NCBI GenBank assembly: GCA_963555705.1
Contig: OY743176.1
Coordinates: 62,694,040 to 62,758,039 of the forward strand
Reading direction: 5' to 3'
DNA: 64,000 nucleotides
Source of the DNA: Ligustrum vulgare
Lineage: Eukaryota; Streptophyta; Magnoliopsida; Lamiales; Oleaceae
Under the pieces are notes generated by a model. The model saw nothing but the letters and a program-made list of their open reading frames with translations. It searched no databases and was not told the DNA's origin. This document shows, in pieces, positions 19,323-31,878 of the stretch (the stretch's first letter is position 1; each line of letters begins with the position of its first letter). The translations under genes were made by a program, and so were the position numbers.

Positions 19323-22133
19323 TGTGACGCCTCAAATTCATTCATTTATTTATTTTTTTGTCATATTTTTATTTTTCAAACGAATAAAATAGTATTTAAC
19401 CACTCGATCTAAATATATATTTGAACTTTTATTTTTAAAGCATAATTGGACATTATTAAAAATTAAGTATTCTTCTATAAAATATCATATGTAATTTAAT
19501 TTAGAAGAAAACAAAATAAACTAATTATAATATAAAAACTTTATAGTTAGTAGTTGATATAAAAATATCTGTTTAAAACAGGGAACAGAGGGCAAATAGC
19601 GGAAGATAGCTAAGAATTTGCTATTTAAAATATTTAACTATTTTGAAATGAAATAAAATTATTTAAAAGTAGTTGGATTTTTCCTGGTGAGAGGCCCATG
19701 AACCGCGGTCAGGTACGCAGTACACAATCATCCCGTCATTTGAGAGTTCGCACAACCTCCAATCCATGCATTATCACACCCACAATGCAAAACTAAATGA
19801 GCTAACGATCAGCAAGTAACATATGCATGATCATGCGCATGAGTTTCGATTCACCTTCTCATAATTATTTCATTCAGGCTTCGTGCCTTTTCATTATCTC
19901 AGTTAATCCACATTTTCTACTATGGCCCGAATCTCACTAAGTTGTACCTTATGAGCTCAAATATCAACATGGCTGATAACATGCGTCTTCCAGTGCCTGT
20001 GGTCCGTCATCGCCCATCGAAACTCAAGACTCCACAGTTTGTATCCTTCGTCGCCCACCGAGACTAAACATACTGAACCGAGAATTATATTCTACCAATC
20101 AGGCCTGACCTATTATATACAGTTCTCGGTGTGTCGATCTAAAGTCTCAAGGCCACCAAGAGACCTCTCAACACCACCCGTATATCGGCACTGGACCGCC
20201 AACACCCCATCATCGACTACCTTTAATGATCGTCGAGAGTCTCAAGCGAGTGTATATATCCGGACGCAAAGAAAAGTGCAGTACAGTTATAGGGCGATTC
20301 TACTATCATCCACATCATTCTTTCTCTATATATCACCATATACTCTTTATCTCTTTCTTTATTATTTATGAAAGACTTCTTATAAGTCCTCACAATGCAC
20401 ATGTCAATGCCCATGAATGCCAACACATGTTTCATGCGCCAATTGTATATCATAATCACGTAGTATGACATTCTAATAATATTCATGTGCATTAATAACA
20501 TATCAGATCATAAAATCATGTCTCGCATGCTTTCACCATATACAGATAATTGTCATATTATATTTCACATATATTGCACCAACAATATACTACATATAAT
20601 CACGTAGGAGCACATAATAATATAAATATTATATTTCATTGCATTGCATTGTAGTTGAAATGTTACTTACCTCATTCCTTAGGTATCCTAGAATTCTAGA
20701 CTTTATTCTTCAATATTTTGCACGACTAATACCCACTTGGAGTCAAACTAGAATGATCATATCATACTCCTTACCTATCTCATATATATAAGCCATAAAT
20801 TAGTCACGTGATAATATATTATATTCCAACTACAAATTTAAATTAGGGTCCATTAAATAATATGAGATTAGAATGGGTCATCTTATTGTAAAATATTTTA
20901 TTTAAATAATTATATGGATCAAGGGATTGACTCACTTTATTATATCTCATAAGAAATTAACCTACTTCTCAAATCCGAAATAATATTCATAACATTAATA
21001 ATATGAATCTAATAATAATAATAAAACAATTACCTTACAGGAAAGGGGGGGTCGACCCCCCCCCCCCCCACCATTTAAAAAAAAAGGGATCCTTCCCTTT
21101 ATTTTTTCCCCCATTTCAACTAATTACTGTCAATATTTATAGTTTTTATCGGGGACTAAGTTGCAATTATTTTATTTGCTCTTTTAGTCCCAAAAAATAT
21201 AATATTTATGTTTTAATCCCAAAAATTATAAACACTAAAAAAATGACTCTAAAAAAAATTATAGGGTCAAATGAAATCGAAATAGAAAATTTTTGGGGCC
21301 AATATGAAGTTTTCAAGGAATACATCACAACGATATTTTCGGATCATAAAATCGATAACTGGGGTAAAAGTTATTGCTATTCAAAATTTACCACTTAAAA
21401 CTATTTTATTTTGATTTTTTTTAAATGACTACTTTCGTCTTAATTTTCGGTACTCTTATTATCATCAAAATTGAACTTTCAACATACTACTCTGAAATAC
21501 TCACAATATAGTTTATTGTATCCTTGTCAAAATGTTTTCGAGACCCGTACGTTAACCGAGTATGTATCTACAATATGTCATTTCGAAGTTCATTTAGAAC
21601 TCTACGTGGTGGTATTTTCGAATAGTCAAAACAGATAACAAAATTAAGAATTAACACGTCCCGAAAGTATACGCGTAGTTCGTCGTTAACTAATAATATA
21701 ATATAAATATAAATATATATAAGTGCACGTGAATTTTGCACTTATATATATATATAAATAATTATTATATTACTTTAATTAATTTTATTTTGACCAATAA
21801 ATTTACAGATTAGTTTTGGTCTAGTATAATTTAACGTTAGAACGAATTCTTAATTCCAATTTGAAATACATTCCATAGACTTCAATCAATATCTTCCTAA
21901 TTATGGAATCGATAGTCGATTTATTAAATCAATAAAATTATTGAAAGTAATATTTAATATTCTTATTTATTTTTCGTTTATATTACGCCAACTAAATTAA
22001 AAGTCTTATTTAATGTCGAATAGGGCCCCTTATATAAGTCAAATAAATTAAAATTTCTATTTGACTCTCAAGTGGATCCCATTAAATGTGAATAATTTAA
22101 TATAATAATATGACGAATTTTTGAGTTGTTACA
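19323..22133 (-). repeat. Tekay-like 3' LTR
   Basis: In + orientation it runs TGTGACGCCTC ... GAGTTGTTACA. It aligns along its whole length with 46492-49278. It contains the AAT microsatellite and the GGGGTCGACCCC palindrome (about 21047-21070), also seen at 5092-5543. Confidence 0.88.
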
Positions 22134-22170
22134 TTCTTCATCCTTAAAGAGATTTCGTCTTCAAAATTTA
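22134..22170 (-). other. Tekay-like polypurine tract and pol tail
   Basis: The minus strand reads AAGGATGAAGAA immediately before the 3' LTR, preceded by TTTGAAGACGAAATC (FEDEI). That wording is found at the 3' end of pol in Del/Tekay elements. Confidence 0.6.
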
Positions 22171-23714
22171 ATCATTTTGTTAAATCAATCTTTATCTTCT
22201 GTTTTCATTTTTCTACCCTCAAACTTGAAACTTGTGTATTCATAAGAGTCAATTATAATGAACTATTTATCTAGAGCTGTCCATCTGATGAATCGATGTT
22301 CTTCACTCGTGCATTTAGGCGTAATAATGTTAGGTAACCACAACTTCATTAAAAGTTCTCCAATACTTCATCATGATTAATTTACAATAATATACTTTAG
22401 CAGTAATGTAAACTCGCCATAGATGATAACTTAATCGTAATCAAAATCTAGTCATCCTCTTTATCCTTCGTAGTGATCTTTCCCAGGTAGATCCACACTT
22501 CAAACTATTGTTGCTTGTGTTGGCCTCGTGCTCTACACTTTTAAAATATATATGGTGGCCATGAAGTTTAGTTTGTGATTTAAATATCCTCCTTGTCTTG
22601 ATAAGTAATTAGATTCATCATCTCGTAACGTTAATTCACGTCAGAATCTACTCATATAATATCCTCTTTCAACTCAAACATTTAGAATTAGCGTAAGAAT
22701 GTGTCAATTTTGCAAAAACATTGCCCTTAAAATATCTACTGTCATATTAGAATATTTTTCATTTGAACATCATAGTCTATTTTATACAACTTGAAGATAG
22801 TATCCTGCTATATAAGAAACTTCCCATTTTAATGGAGTCCTAAACTCGATGGCCTCCTACTGATGTTAAGTTGAAAGTAATCCAGCTATGTTTCATAATG
22901 TAGTTGTAATGAACGAGAGGAGATCAAAGAAAGTTTACCCAATATCTCCAATGAGTACACGAAAATTAATTCATTCTCTCGTTCTAAACTATACAACTTA
23001 TTATCTCCAAATGTTTTAGATGCATAACTTTGCTATCCATCTCTTTTACTTCAATCTATATAGTGTTTCCAAATCACAATGCACATGTTCAACTTAATGA
23101 CTTCACCATAAATATGGTATCCTAGTCTTATAAATTCAGAAATTTAGACTTCGAATCTTCTCAAGCAATCATCTTAGATGATTTGAATAGTCGATATTTT
23201 CTCAAACAGAGAATGATACTAAGATTATTTTAGGATGATTTGAAATATCTGAACAAAGTTATCGAAAACTAGATATTTCAATAACCACCATAATAATATC
23301 GAGAGATTCGAAACAAGTTCATCGAATACATATTTTCTTCTAGTCCTAGCTTAGAATTAATGTATATTGATTTGAGTATTGTGCCGATCCATGTTGATGG
23401 AATTAAATCAATCGAGACAACAACAGTTATAAGTCAAGTATATATAAAAGAATTGTTGAGGCATGAAAGGATATATAGCACTTGAGCTAAATACGAATCG
23501 AAATGTCACAATAAAGTGCTATACAAATCGAACTCTTTCCCTTGTTGAGGATTTCCAATAAGAAGGGATGGGTTCAAGAGTTCTCGATTATGACATAATA
23601 ACTCAATAAATTCGTATATTAACTGATATTCAAAATCAAGGTATCATAGACACTGAATCATATCTGTCTATACGAATATGGATGCAGAAGAAAGTTCAAT
23701 AGAAAAACTGGACT
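22146..23714 (-). pseudogene. degenerate interior of the Tekay-like element
   Basis: Old pol-end sequence is expected here from its place next to the 3' LTR. I could not read any domain with confidence, because stops occur in every frame. Confidence 0.35.
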
Positions 23715-24563
23715 AAAAGTGCAGCGACCGAGAATTTTTATGTATTTAATAATTATTTAAAAATCATGAAAACGGAGTCGTTGCGACCTCATCCATTTTT
23801 ACGTTAACGTCGCGACGCGTTCGTCTAGCCAAGCCGAGAAATATCGAGTTCGTTCGGTTTTAAATTAAATTCCGAATTTCAAAAAAAAAAAAAAAATTAT
23901 TTACTTATTTAAATTATTATTTTCAAAATCATTTTAAATTCCAAATTTCGTCAATCTCATTTTATCAGTTTTGTTCTTCCGACCCAGTTCAATTCGCGTA
24001 CGATTTTTCCTCGAATTACGTGCATTGATTGTTAAGACTTTCACACCACCAACCCCATCCATCACATTAATCCAATACTACACCATACCTATCAAACTCT
24101 CTTATACACTACACAATCCAACCCATTTCAGCATCACCATCTTCACCAACCTCTCCTTCCTCTCAACCTCATTCCCATTTCAACTCCATCCATTGCAGCC
24201 TCCAGTCAGCAGAGGTAAGGTTCTCTTCCCCCTTCATTACCACCTCCATCTCCGGCCACCAATCACCACCTAGTCGCTACCTCCACGACATTCACACAAC
24301 CAACCTCACGCAGCCATTGCACCATCATCACCACCAGCCCACTGCCAAGAATCATCACCACCGCCACCTCCTTCATCACTAACACAACCAACCACCATCA
24401 TCACCAATTCCAAAACCGCTACAAAGCTCAGCCAACCCAAGCTCCACTGCACCAAACTTTAGCCTCCACCGAACCGGTCAAACCACCCCCTGCAGCAAAC
24501 TTCCACCATCACCACCGGTATCACCCTACCACCACCACTACAGAACCACAACCATTTCCTTCA

Positions 24564-24591
24564 GCATCATCATCATCATCATCATCATCAC
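24564..24591. repeat. (ATC)n microsatellite
   Basis: About nine ATC units inside the first solo LTR. Confidence 0.9.
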
Positions 24592-25195
24592 CTCAACCAC
24601 CGTACGAAACCACCACCATCCCGCCGCGACACCACCGCACATGCCCATCATCATCACTGCCCAATCCCAACCAAAAATCAAAACAAAAAACCCAAGAATC
24701 AAATAAACCAAGAAACTTACCTCTACTGCCGACCTATTCGCCGGAAAATCGCTATTTTGAGCCTCGTTCCAGCCTCGGTTTTGCACCTATTTTCGCACCC
24801 AAAATGCACCGAAAATCCCAAAGGACCTGAACCCATCTTGACCGCAGCTCGCCGCCTCTTTGCGCCGGCGAATGACCGGCGGACAGGGCGCGAAGCAGCG
24901 CCCTTCACCCTCTTTCTTCTCTCGCTTCTCTCTGTCTGAATTGGGGAAGGAGGGAGTAGTTTTAGGTTTTAATATTTTAATTTTCGAAAATTTCACTTTG
25001 GTCCCCAATTTTTGCAAAATGATTTAAATCAGTCCTTATAGTTTTAAAATTATCTTTTCAGCCCTTAAACTCTTTAAATGATTTTAATCGGCCCTCATTC
25101 TTAAAATCAATTATTTCAAGCCCTCTAATTTAATATTCATTTTGAGCTTCGACCAACTTTTGAAAATTTACATTTTCGTCCACGAACTTTCAAAT

Positions 25196-25370
25196 TATTC
25201 ATTTTAGTCCCTGAACTTTCAAATTATTCATTTTAGTCCCTCAACTTTCAAAGTATTTATTTTAGTCCCTCAACTTTCAAATTATCAATTTTGGTCCCTC
25301 AACTTTCAAAGTATTCATTTTAGTCCCTAAACTTTCAAATCATCAATTTCAGTCCCTAAATTGTGATTTA
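25196..25370. repeat. about 31-bp tandem repeat in the solo LTR
   Basis: Five to six units of the pattern TTTAGTCCCTNAACTTTCAA followed by an ATTATTCA-like spacer, each slightly diverged. Confidence 0.85.
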
Positions 25371-26282
25371 TCATTTTAATTAAACTATAAATTTCAAAAG
25401 ACTAATTTAACTTATTTTCTAATTGGCTAGACGAAGCGTACTGAGAATTAAAGAATTGAATTCGTTTCCCGCTCAACTTTGCACTCGTCAAGTTTAAGGT
25501 AGACTCGCCCCTATTAATTGATTTAAATTTTGATTGCATGTGAATGTGTATGTTACGTGATTTATGTGAAATGAACTGAAATGAGATGAGAATATATTTC
25601 TTATGAAATATTTATGTTGTTATGCTTGTCATAACTTATATGCTTTTATGCATGAAAAAGAAAGAAGAGAATGTCTTGCAAGATAAATGATGATGTTATG
25701 CATAACTTATGTGCCTTATGTGCACGAGAAGAAAGAGCAACCCATACCCTATGATTTTAAAGAGCCTATGATTTTCAAAGAGAAGTCAGGTGCTTTAATG
25801 CACAAGAAGAGCAACCCACACCCTATGATTTCTAAAGAGCATGCATTTATGTGTTCAATTATAATGTGAATTAATTAATTGACGATGAGTCTGCTGAGTA
25901 TTTCTGTGAAATGCTCATGTCTATCTTTAACAACATTTGCAGATTTCGGAGAAGGTGGCCAATGATGGATGATAGTGGCAATAGTCGTTAAATAATTGAG
26001 AATCTTATTTTGATGATCCATATTTCTAAACTTTGGCTATTTTTGAGATTTTCAATTATTTGAGAAATTATGGCATTGCCAAATGTTTTGTATTATTAAC
26101 GGCTCGATTCGTTAATTTGAATTATTTAATAAATGTTTTCGAATTTTATCGATCATTACCGTATATTTTATGTTGCCAAAAACGGATTTCAGTGATTTCT
26201 TCCGCTAAAATATTATTTTAAAATTTAGATCAGAAAATGACGTGGTAAACTGGGTATTTAGAACTCGGGGCGCTACAAAAAG

Positions 26283-26424
26283 ATTTTAGATCCATTAGGT
26301 GAAGAAAGTATCTCTTTCATATATACAGATTTCAAGATCTTCGTATTTCATAAAATTCGGATTGGTCGAGTCGTTTTAATAATAAGGTAATGAACGACTA
26401 AGCTACCAGAAGTTGTAATCATAG
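26283..26424 (-). other. interior remnant of the Tekay-like element between two solo LTRs
   Basis: 142 bp of unrecognised sequence between the two insertions. Confidence 0.4.
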
Positions 26425-26429
26425 TAGAT

Positions 26430-27968
26430 TGATAAGTGTATTTTATACACTTATTTGTATGTCTAAATTAGGTTTAATTATTGTCGTTTTTGAATATTTT
26501 CTATTTAAATTGTATTTATTTGTTTACTTTGCAGAGAATATTCCAAAAGATGAAGAATGATGAAATCAATGGGAAAAACGCATAATTGGATTGCTAATTG
26601 GAGCTAAATTGGACAAGTGAAGAGTTTGTAACGTCAACCGGGAAGGTTCATGGTGCTCAAGTGAACAAATCAGAGGTTGAAGGACCCAAGTGAAAGAATT
26701 GAGAGCTTAAATTGGCAAATTGAGAAGAAGATAAAGTTTGGAGATTAAATTGCAACAATTGGAAGTTGAGGATTGAAGGTGCAATTAAAAGTCAGGGGCC
26801 AACTTACACAGCCGGAAAAAGATGGAAAATTCCATTGCAAAGTCCTTCCTTGTGATCGCGGGATTTCTACCACGTGATCGCGAGGTGCCTCGAATTTTTC
26901 AACAGAAAGTTTTACCTATGCCTACGTGATCGCGATGTTTTATACCACGCGATCGCTTGGCTTTCCGGCTGGGCCAAAATGTGGGCTTTTTCTTGCGATT
27001 TTCAAAGAATTCTATCTTTTTGACCTAGGTTTTTTCCAAAACCTATATATACAACACATGAGACACGAAAATCAGACATTTGCCTCTCCAAAGAACGAGC
27101 CACAATCGAGAAATCAACATCAAATTATTGGGGAATCAAGCATCGCAAAGGGGCGTGAATTGAAGATAATTGAAGAATCAAAACTTGGTGTAAGATTTCC
27201 ATTCTTTATATTATTTTTAATGAACGTTAATTTTTATTGTTATTGTTCTTTATTGATGATGTGTAACTAAATTCTATGTTGGGATGAACGATGTAGCCTA
27301 GTCATATTATTTTGATTCCAAATTCCGTTGTTTTAATGTTTTGTTGCATGTATTGATTTATTATTGTTCTTAATGCTTGAATTGCTTGATCACCAGTTCA
27401 TGATATATTGAATTATTTCCATAATCCGAGAGGTGAGTTAATAATTTAGAACATGGTAATAAATCCAATAATTGAACGAGAGATAGAGATATACTCTTGT
27501 TATTATTGCGGTCGTGTGTGAATTCTTGTATTTATTGCATCTAGATAAGGAATATTCAGACCCGCTGTAGAGATACATGGTTGACTTATGTAGGTAGAAT
27601 TGATTTAAACTCGAGAGAAGAATTTCAATATAAATTAGTGAATTCGACCGAGTACATAATTAGGAAATAAAACATGGAATTGGAGTTAATTTAATTGGTT
27701 AGGTGAAATCGTAAATCCCAACTATTTTACAATCGTTTTTAAAAACAAAACAGATTTCGCAATTTAATTCTTTAATTGATTTTTTTTTTGTTTTAGATTT
27801 CAAACATCAAATTATTTTGTTCATTCAAATAAGGTTTAGAACTAACACATTTCAGTAATTAATAGCAGTCTCCGTGAGATGATAATCCAGACTCTTAGGT
27901 CCACTTTATTAATTCTCACGACCCGTGCACTTGCGAGGATATCTCGCTTAGCGAGATATCAGTGAACA
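26430..27968 (+). mobile_element. solo LTR related to the Athila-like LTRs
   Basis: Starts TGATAAGTGTATTTTATACA, as the Athila-like LTRs at 30298 and 37207 do. It ends GTGAACA and is flanked by the perfect target duplication TAGAT (26425-26429 and 27969-27973). It carries a TATATATA at 27044-27051. It also has a cluster of GTGATCGCG sites about 80-190 bp upstream, and a near-terminal hairpin at 27938-27960. Confidence 0.88.
27938..27960. repeat. perfect inverted repeat near the end of the solo LTR
   Basis: Arms GATATCTCGC and GCGAGATATC with a TTA loop. The spot replaces the GCGTCGTCA end of the related Athila-like LTRs. Confidence 0.9.
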
Positions 27969-27973
27969 TAGAT

Positions 27974-30002
27974 CAAAATATGAGTTTGTTATGATGGATG
28001 ATTACAACAAAATTTAAGCACAGTGGGAACAAGCACCGATTTTTTCAAATGAAGACACATGTATGTCGAAATCAGTTAGCAGAGAAAATTGAAGATCACA
28101 TGAAATAACTGATGAAGGAAATATTTCAATTTTCCCTTATCACAAAGGAAGAAAGAACTTTGGACTTAGAAACCAAAAAAATGTTCTTTCAAAAAATGGA
28201 GGAATAGAAGAAGAAAACGCATTATAGATACCAATTCTCTAGATTCAAATTTAATGTCATACTTTGAAACATAGGAGGTACAACGACATTAATGGATTAT
28301 GAAGAAAGTTTGAGGGAAAAGAAAATTCTTTAGCTCCATGGGTAAAATAGTATCATATCATACGAAAAATGAATAGATCCAAATAATTTTTCACTTAATT
28401 CGAATTAAATCATAATCAGATCAAGATATTAAAAGTTTAGAGAATTGTGCTCTTCTGAATATTAGAAATTATGAATGTGAAAATTCTGATCCTCAAGCTA
28501 CCAAGTTTTTCATATCATGGGTAGATGAATATTAATGAGTAGTATTCGAGTTAGAAGCAAATCAAGATGTCACGGTTCGAGCGCAGGATTGTCACATTTT
28601 TTCATGAAGCGAAATGACAAAGAAAAATATGTGACTTATAGATGGGAAAATATTAAATCAGGAATTACCAGAAATAATCGATTGTTGAATACACATAATT
28701 GAATGAGTAGCACCCGAACAATAAATTATTAAAATCGAGTTTTAGAATTATCTGATAATTTCTTGAATTAAAATGATAAATTGGGAGATGTGATTTATAA
28801 ATAAATGAATCTAAAAGATTATCCATCGTATTGGGTAATTTACATGATTTACACAGAAAAGTTTGGTTAAACAATTTATATGGGCTTAACCAAAGAAATG
28901 TTTCATTGAGAGGCAAGACAAGTGAAAGATTTGCAAATAACAAAGATGAGGTTCACTAAGAAAGTTACCTCAATCATTGATTTTCCTTCACATGCAAGTG
29001 AGAGGAAAAATCTTTATAAATGAATAGTCAAATCTCAGATCATTTAACTTTCAAAAAAGCACAATAAATACTATTAGAGTCCAATAAATTGAGATTTGTT
29101 ATGTCATTTCAAATAACACGATTACTAGGCTTAAGGATATGATCGAGCTAGATCACAAATGATACTAATTGATTATATTGCAAAACTCTGTAGTAATCGA
29201 ATAATTTACATTCACGGAGGGTAAGATACGAGTCCCAAATTTAATCGGTGTATTGAATGTGAAGGGAAAGGGAAATCAAGATTTTAAACATTCAATATAC
29301 TGACAAGTGAGTAATTTAGAATTTCAAAAAAAAATAAAATGGACAATGATTGGACCATCAAGAAATACAATTGAGATGGCAACAATCGAACAATAAAAAG
29401 ACATAACTGAGATGAATAGATATACGAAACAAATGGATTACAATAAAATATCTTATATGAGTCAAATACTTATTAATGAAAAATGTTCATTAATGAGACC
29501 AATAAACGTCAAGTCAAAATAAGATCCACATAAGAGTCAAATATTTATTAATGAACCAATTTCATGAAAATAGATGGATGTCAAAAGAATGTTTAAGTAT
29601 GAGTCAATATTCAAAACTTATGACATCTCAAAAAAATAGATATTCAATAAGGTAAATTTAGAATAGAGTCTTCGAACTTCTCAAGAATACTGTTATATCA
29701 GAATGAATTTCGAGACCGTTGTAATAAATAATTACAATATAAGATTTGGACTAGATAGAATATATTTTAATTCAATGAAGTGAAAGATCACAAGCAAAGA
29801 AGATCAAATTATTACAATTTTCTCAGCAGGACAAATTCTAAATTTCCCTTATTAAGGAGGAGCAATAAGAGTACTTTTAGATAATATGGTGGTGAGGGAA
29901 GAGGATAAATTAATGCCACAAAAAATGCACAATTCATTATGTTAACCAAGTGAGAGGAAAATAAAGTTCGATAAGGGTGTTGCAGAGACTATTTTACGAA
30001 GG
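27974..30002 (-). pseudogene. degenerate interior of the Tekay-like element
   Basis: Two kilobases of AT-rich sequence, longest frame about 92 codons, no domain recognised. Position between nested insertions makes it the outer element's old gag-pol region. Confidence 0.35.
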
Positions 30003-30007
30003 GAAAG

Positions 30008-30297
30008 TGATGCAAACCACGTAGCAATTGTAGCTACGCAACCCACAAATTATTGGAATCGACCCAAGAACGCCAAAGAATCACGATTTCGAGATTGATT
30101 TAAATTAATTGAATCAAGAAACCAACACAATCAATAGATATGCTGACCCCTTGCTCACAATGAAAATAAATCTCACCCAAGATTTGAACAAACAAAATTA
30201 ACTCGCAAGTTCGGATTTTATTCAATAAAGAATAAAGTATGAAAGCAAATTGCCTCTCAATAATAATATCAAAGTTGTCTTGAATAATGAAAATTAC
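30008..30297 (-). repeat. CRM-like 3' LTR, distal part (R/U5)
   Basis: Matches 44684-44973 almost exactly. Continues at 38964 after the Athila-like insertion and its ATTAC duplication. Confidence 0.95.
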
Positions 30298-30658
30298 TGA
30301 TAAGTGTATTTTATACACTTATTTCTATCCTAAAAGTAGGATTTTATATGTTTGTTTTGGAATATTTGCTATTTATTTTGCGTTATTTGTTTACATTTCA
30401 GAAATAATCACAAATTCGAGAAAACAAAGGAATTGAAGCTAAAATTGAGCAATTGGATGTAAAAAGTGTCAAAGTGAGCAAATCAAGAATTGATGCAGTC
30501 AATCAAATAGCTAATTTGAAGAAAAAATCAAATTTGGAAGAAATCAGAAGTTCAGGGGTTAAATTGCAACAATCAGAAGTTGGAGGACTTGCTGTGCAAT
30601 TAAAAGATAGGGACCAAGTTGCAGAATTTAAAAGATAAAAATTGCAGCCGGAATTACA

Positions 30659-30750
30659 ACCGTGCGGCCGCACGGTCAAAAAATTCGGCGACTAAAGTTT
30701 ACCTGCAGAGTCATGCGACCGCATGTTTTTTAACCGTGCGGCCGCACGGT
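30659..30750. promoter_or_regulatory. pair of 18-bp CG-rich palindromes upstream of the TATA box
   Basis: The perfect palindrome ACCGTGCGGCCGCACGGT occurs at 30659-30676 and 30733-30750, with a CATGCGACCGCATG-like half-site between (about 30713). They lie 80-175 bp upstream of the TATA box. A role as protein-binding sites is inference. Confidence 0.6.
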
Positions 30751-30831
30751 AGTCCCGACTGGGCCGCAGCTGGGCTTTTTACGCGAAATTCAGCAGTTTT
30801 CTCCTCGCTTAACCTAAATCTCGGGAAAATC

Positions 30832-30839
30832 TATAAATA
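30832..30839 (+). promoter_or_regulatory. TATA box of Athila-like 5' LTR
   Basis: TATAAATA in AATCTATAAATACCAGACC; the same sequence is at 38086-38093 in the 3' LTR. Confidence 0.75.
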
Positions 30840-31706
30840 CCAGACCAAGGGCACGAGATTAGGGGTTCCCAATGTTCCCAATTCATTGAAGAGAGGCCAA
30901 AACGCTGTCGGATTGCGGAGGGATCCACTCCAAGCCAAGACACAATTGAAGAACGAAGATCAAGGGCATGAATAGGGTGACATCTATCCATTCCTTTTGT
31001 GATTAATATTCAATTATGTATCTAGGCTAGGTTCTTAAATGTTAGAATTGTGATGAAGCATTTATTTTCGGATTTTATGTATTGATTATCATTTAATTTC
31101 ATAATTCATGGGTTTGAGCAATTGATTTATACTTTTTTATCATGCAATTACTTGATCACTAGTTGTATGAATTTAGGTTGTGATTTCTTAAGCTCGAAAG
31201 ATTGAGATTTCATTAGACTTGTGTCAATTGTCACAAAGTCCGATAGGGGATAGAAATATACCCTTATGCTTTGTGTTATCTGCTATAGTATTCACAAAAC
31301 TTGTAATGCTTTTCTATACATTTAGATTCGTCATAGAAATATAGTCGGATTGTGTATAGAAATAAGTGTTGATTCTTGTCCGAAAGGGAGTCTTCACAAT
31401 ATTAGGAATATGGATTTTCAAAACCTCATGAATTATTGTTAGATGTTTAATTTAATGCATAATTAATGGAATAAATGTGGATTCTCAATTCTAGCATGTT
31501 TTTCTCATATTTTCTCTAAATCAAATTTCCTCATTCTTTCTAGTTTAATTTTAATTCAAAATTTCCAAATACTAGGCTTCTCTAGTTCCGGTTAAGGTAG
31601 TAGTCTAAAATACGATTTAAAACAATCTCTGTGGGAACAATATTCGGACTTAAAATCCACTTTATTACTTGCGTGACCCGTACACTTGCGGAGCGTCGTC
31701 AAGTTT

Positions 31707-31725
31707 TTGGCGCCGTTGCCGGGGA
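31707..31725 (+). other. Athila-like primer-binding site (tRNA-Asp type)
   Basis: TTGGCGCCGTTGCCGGGGA, five bases after the 5' LTR, is the standard Athila/Tat-type primer site. Confidence 0.9.
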
Positions 31726-31878
31726 TTGTTATTTAAATTTATTTTTAGATTACTTTCACTAATTCGGACTTTTTACTTGTTTTAATTTTATTTTTACTTA
31801 TACTTTTATTTTTTTTATTTTTAGGATTTTAATTTCTTTGTTTTAGTTAGTTACTAGTTTCCTTTCTTTTAGCTGTGT

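Larger units (their letters stand above)
23720..26277 (+). mobile_element. solo LTR (2558 bp) of a Gypsy element
   Basis: Starts TGCAGCGACCGAGAA, ends CGGGGCGCTACA and is flanked by a perfect 5-bp target duplication AAAAG (23715-23719 and 26278-26282). No internal region is present, so the full element was lost by LTR-LTR recombination. Several open frames inside (for example 23971-24273, Pro/Thr/His-rich) reflect CCA/CAT-rich sequence rather than a recognised gene. Confidence 0.9.
30298..31701 (+). repeat. Athila-like 5' LTR (1404 bp)
   Basis: From TGATAAGTG to GCGTCGTCA. The first bases form an inverted repeat with arms ATAAGTGTAT and ATACACTTAT. TATAAATA lies at 30832-30839. It is shorter than the 3' LTR by about 350 bp. 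Confidence 0.93.

Noticed and set aside
20039..20501. Overlapping frames in the LTR with a similar set at 47014-47492.
   Set aside because: They are the same region of the two Tekay-like LTRs; frames are not preserved between copies.
23971..24939. Pro/Thr/His-rich frames on both strands inside the first solo LTR.
   Set aside because: Explained by CCA/CAT-rich sequence of the LTR; no domain and no start context.
27974..30002. Possible hidden pol domains of the Tekay-like element.
   Set aside because: I could not read any motif with confidence by eye; a translated profile search would be needed to support a claim.
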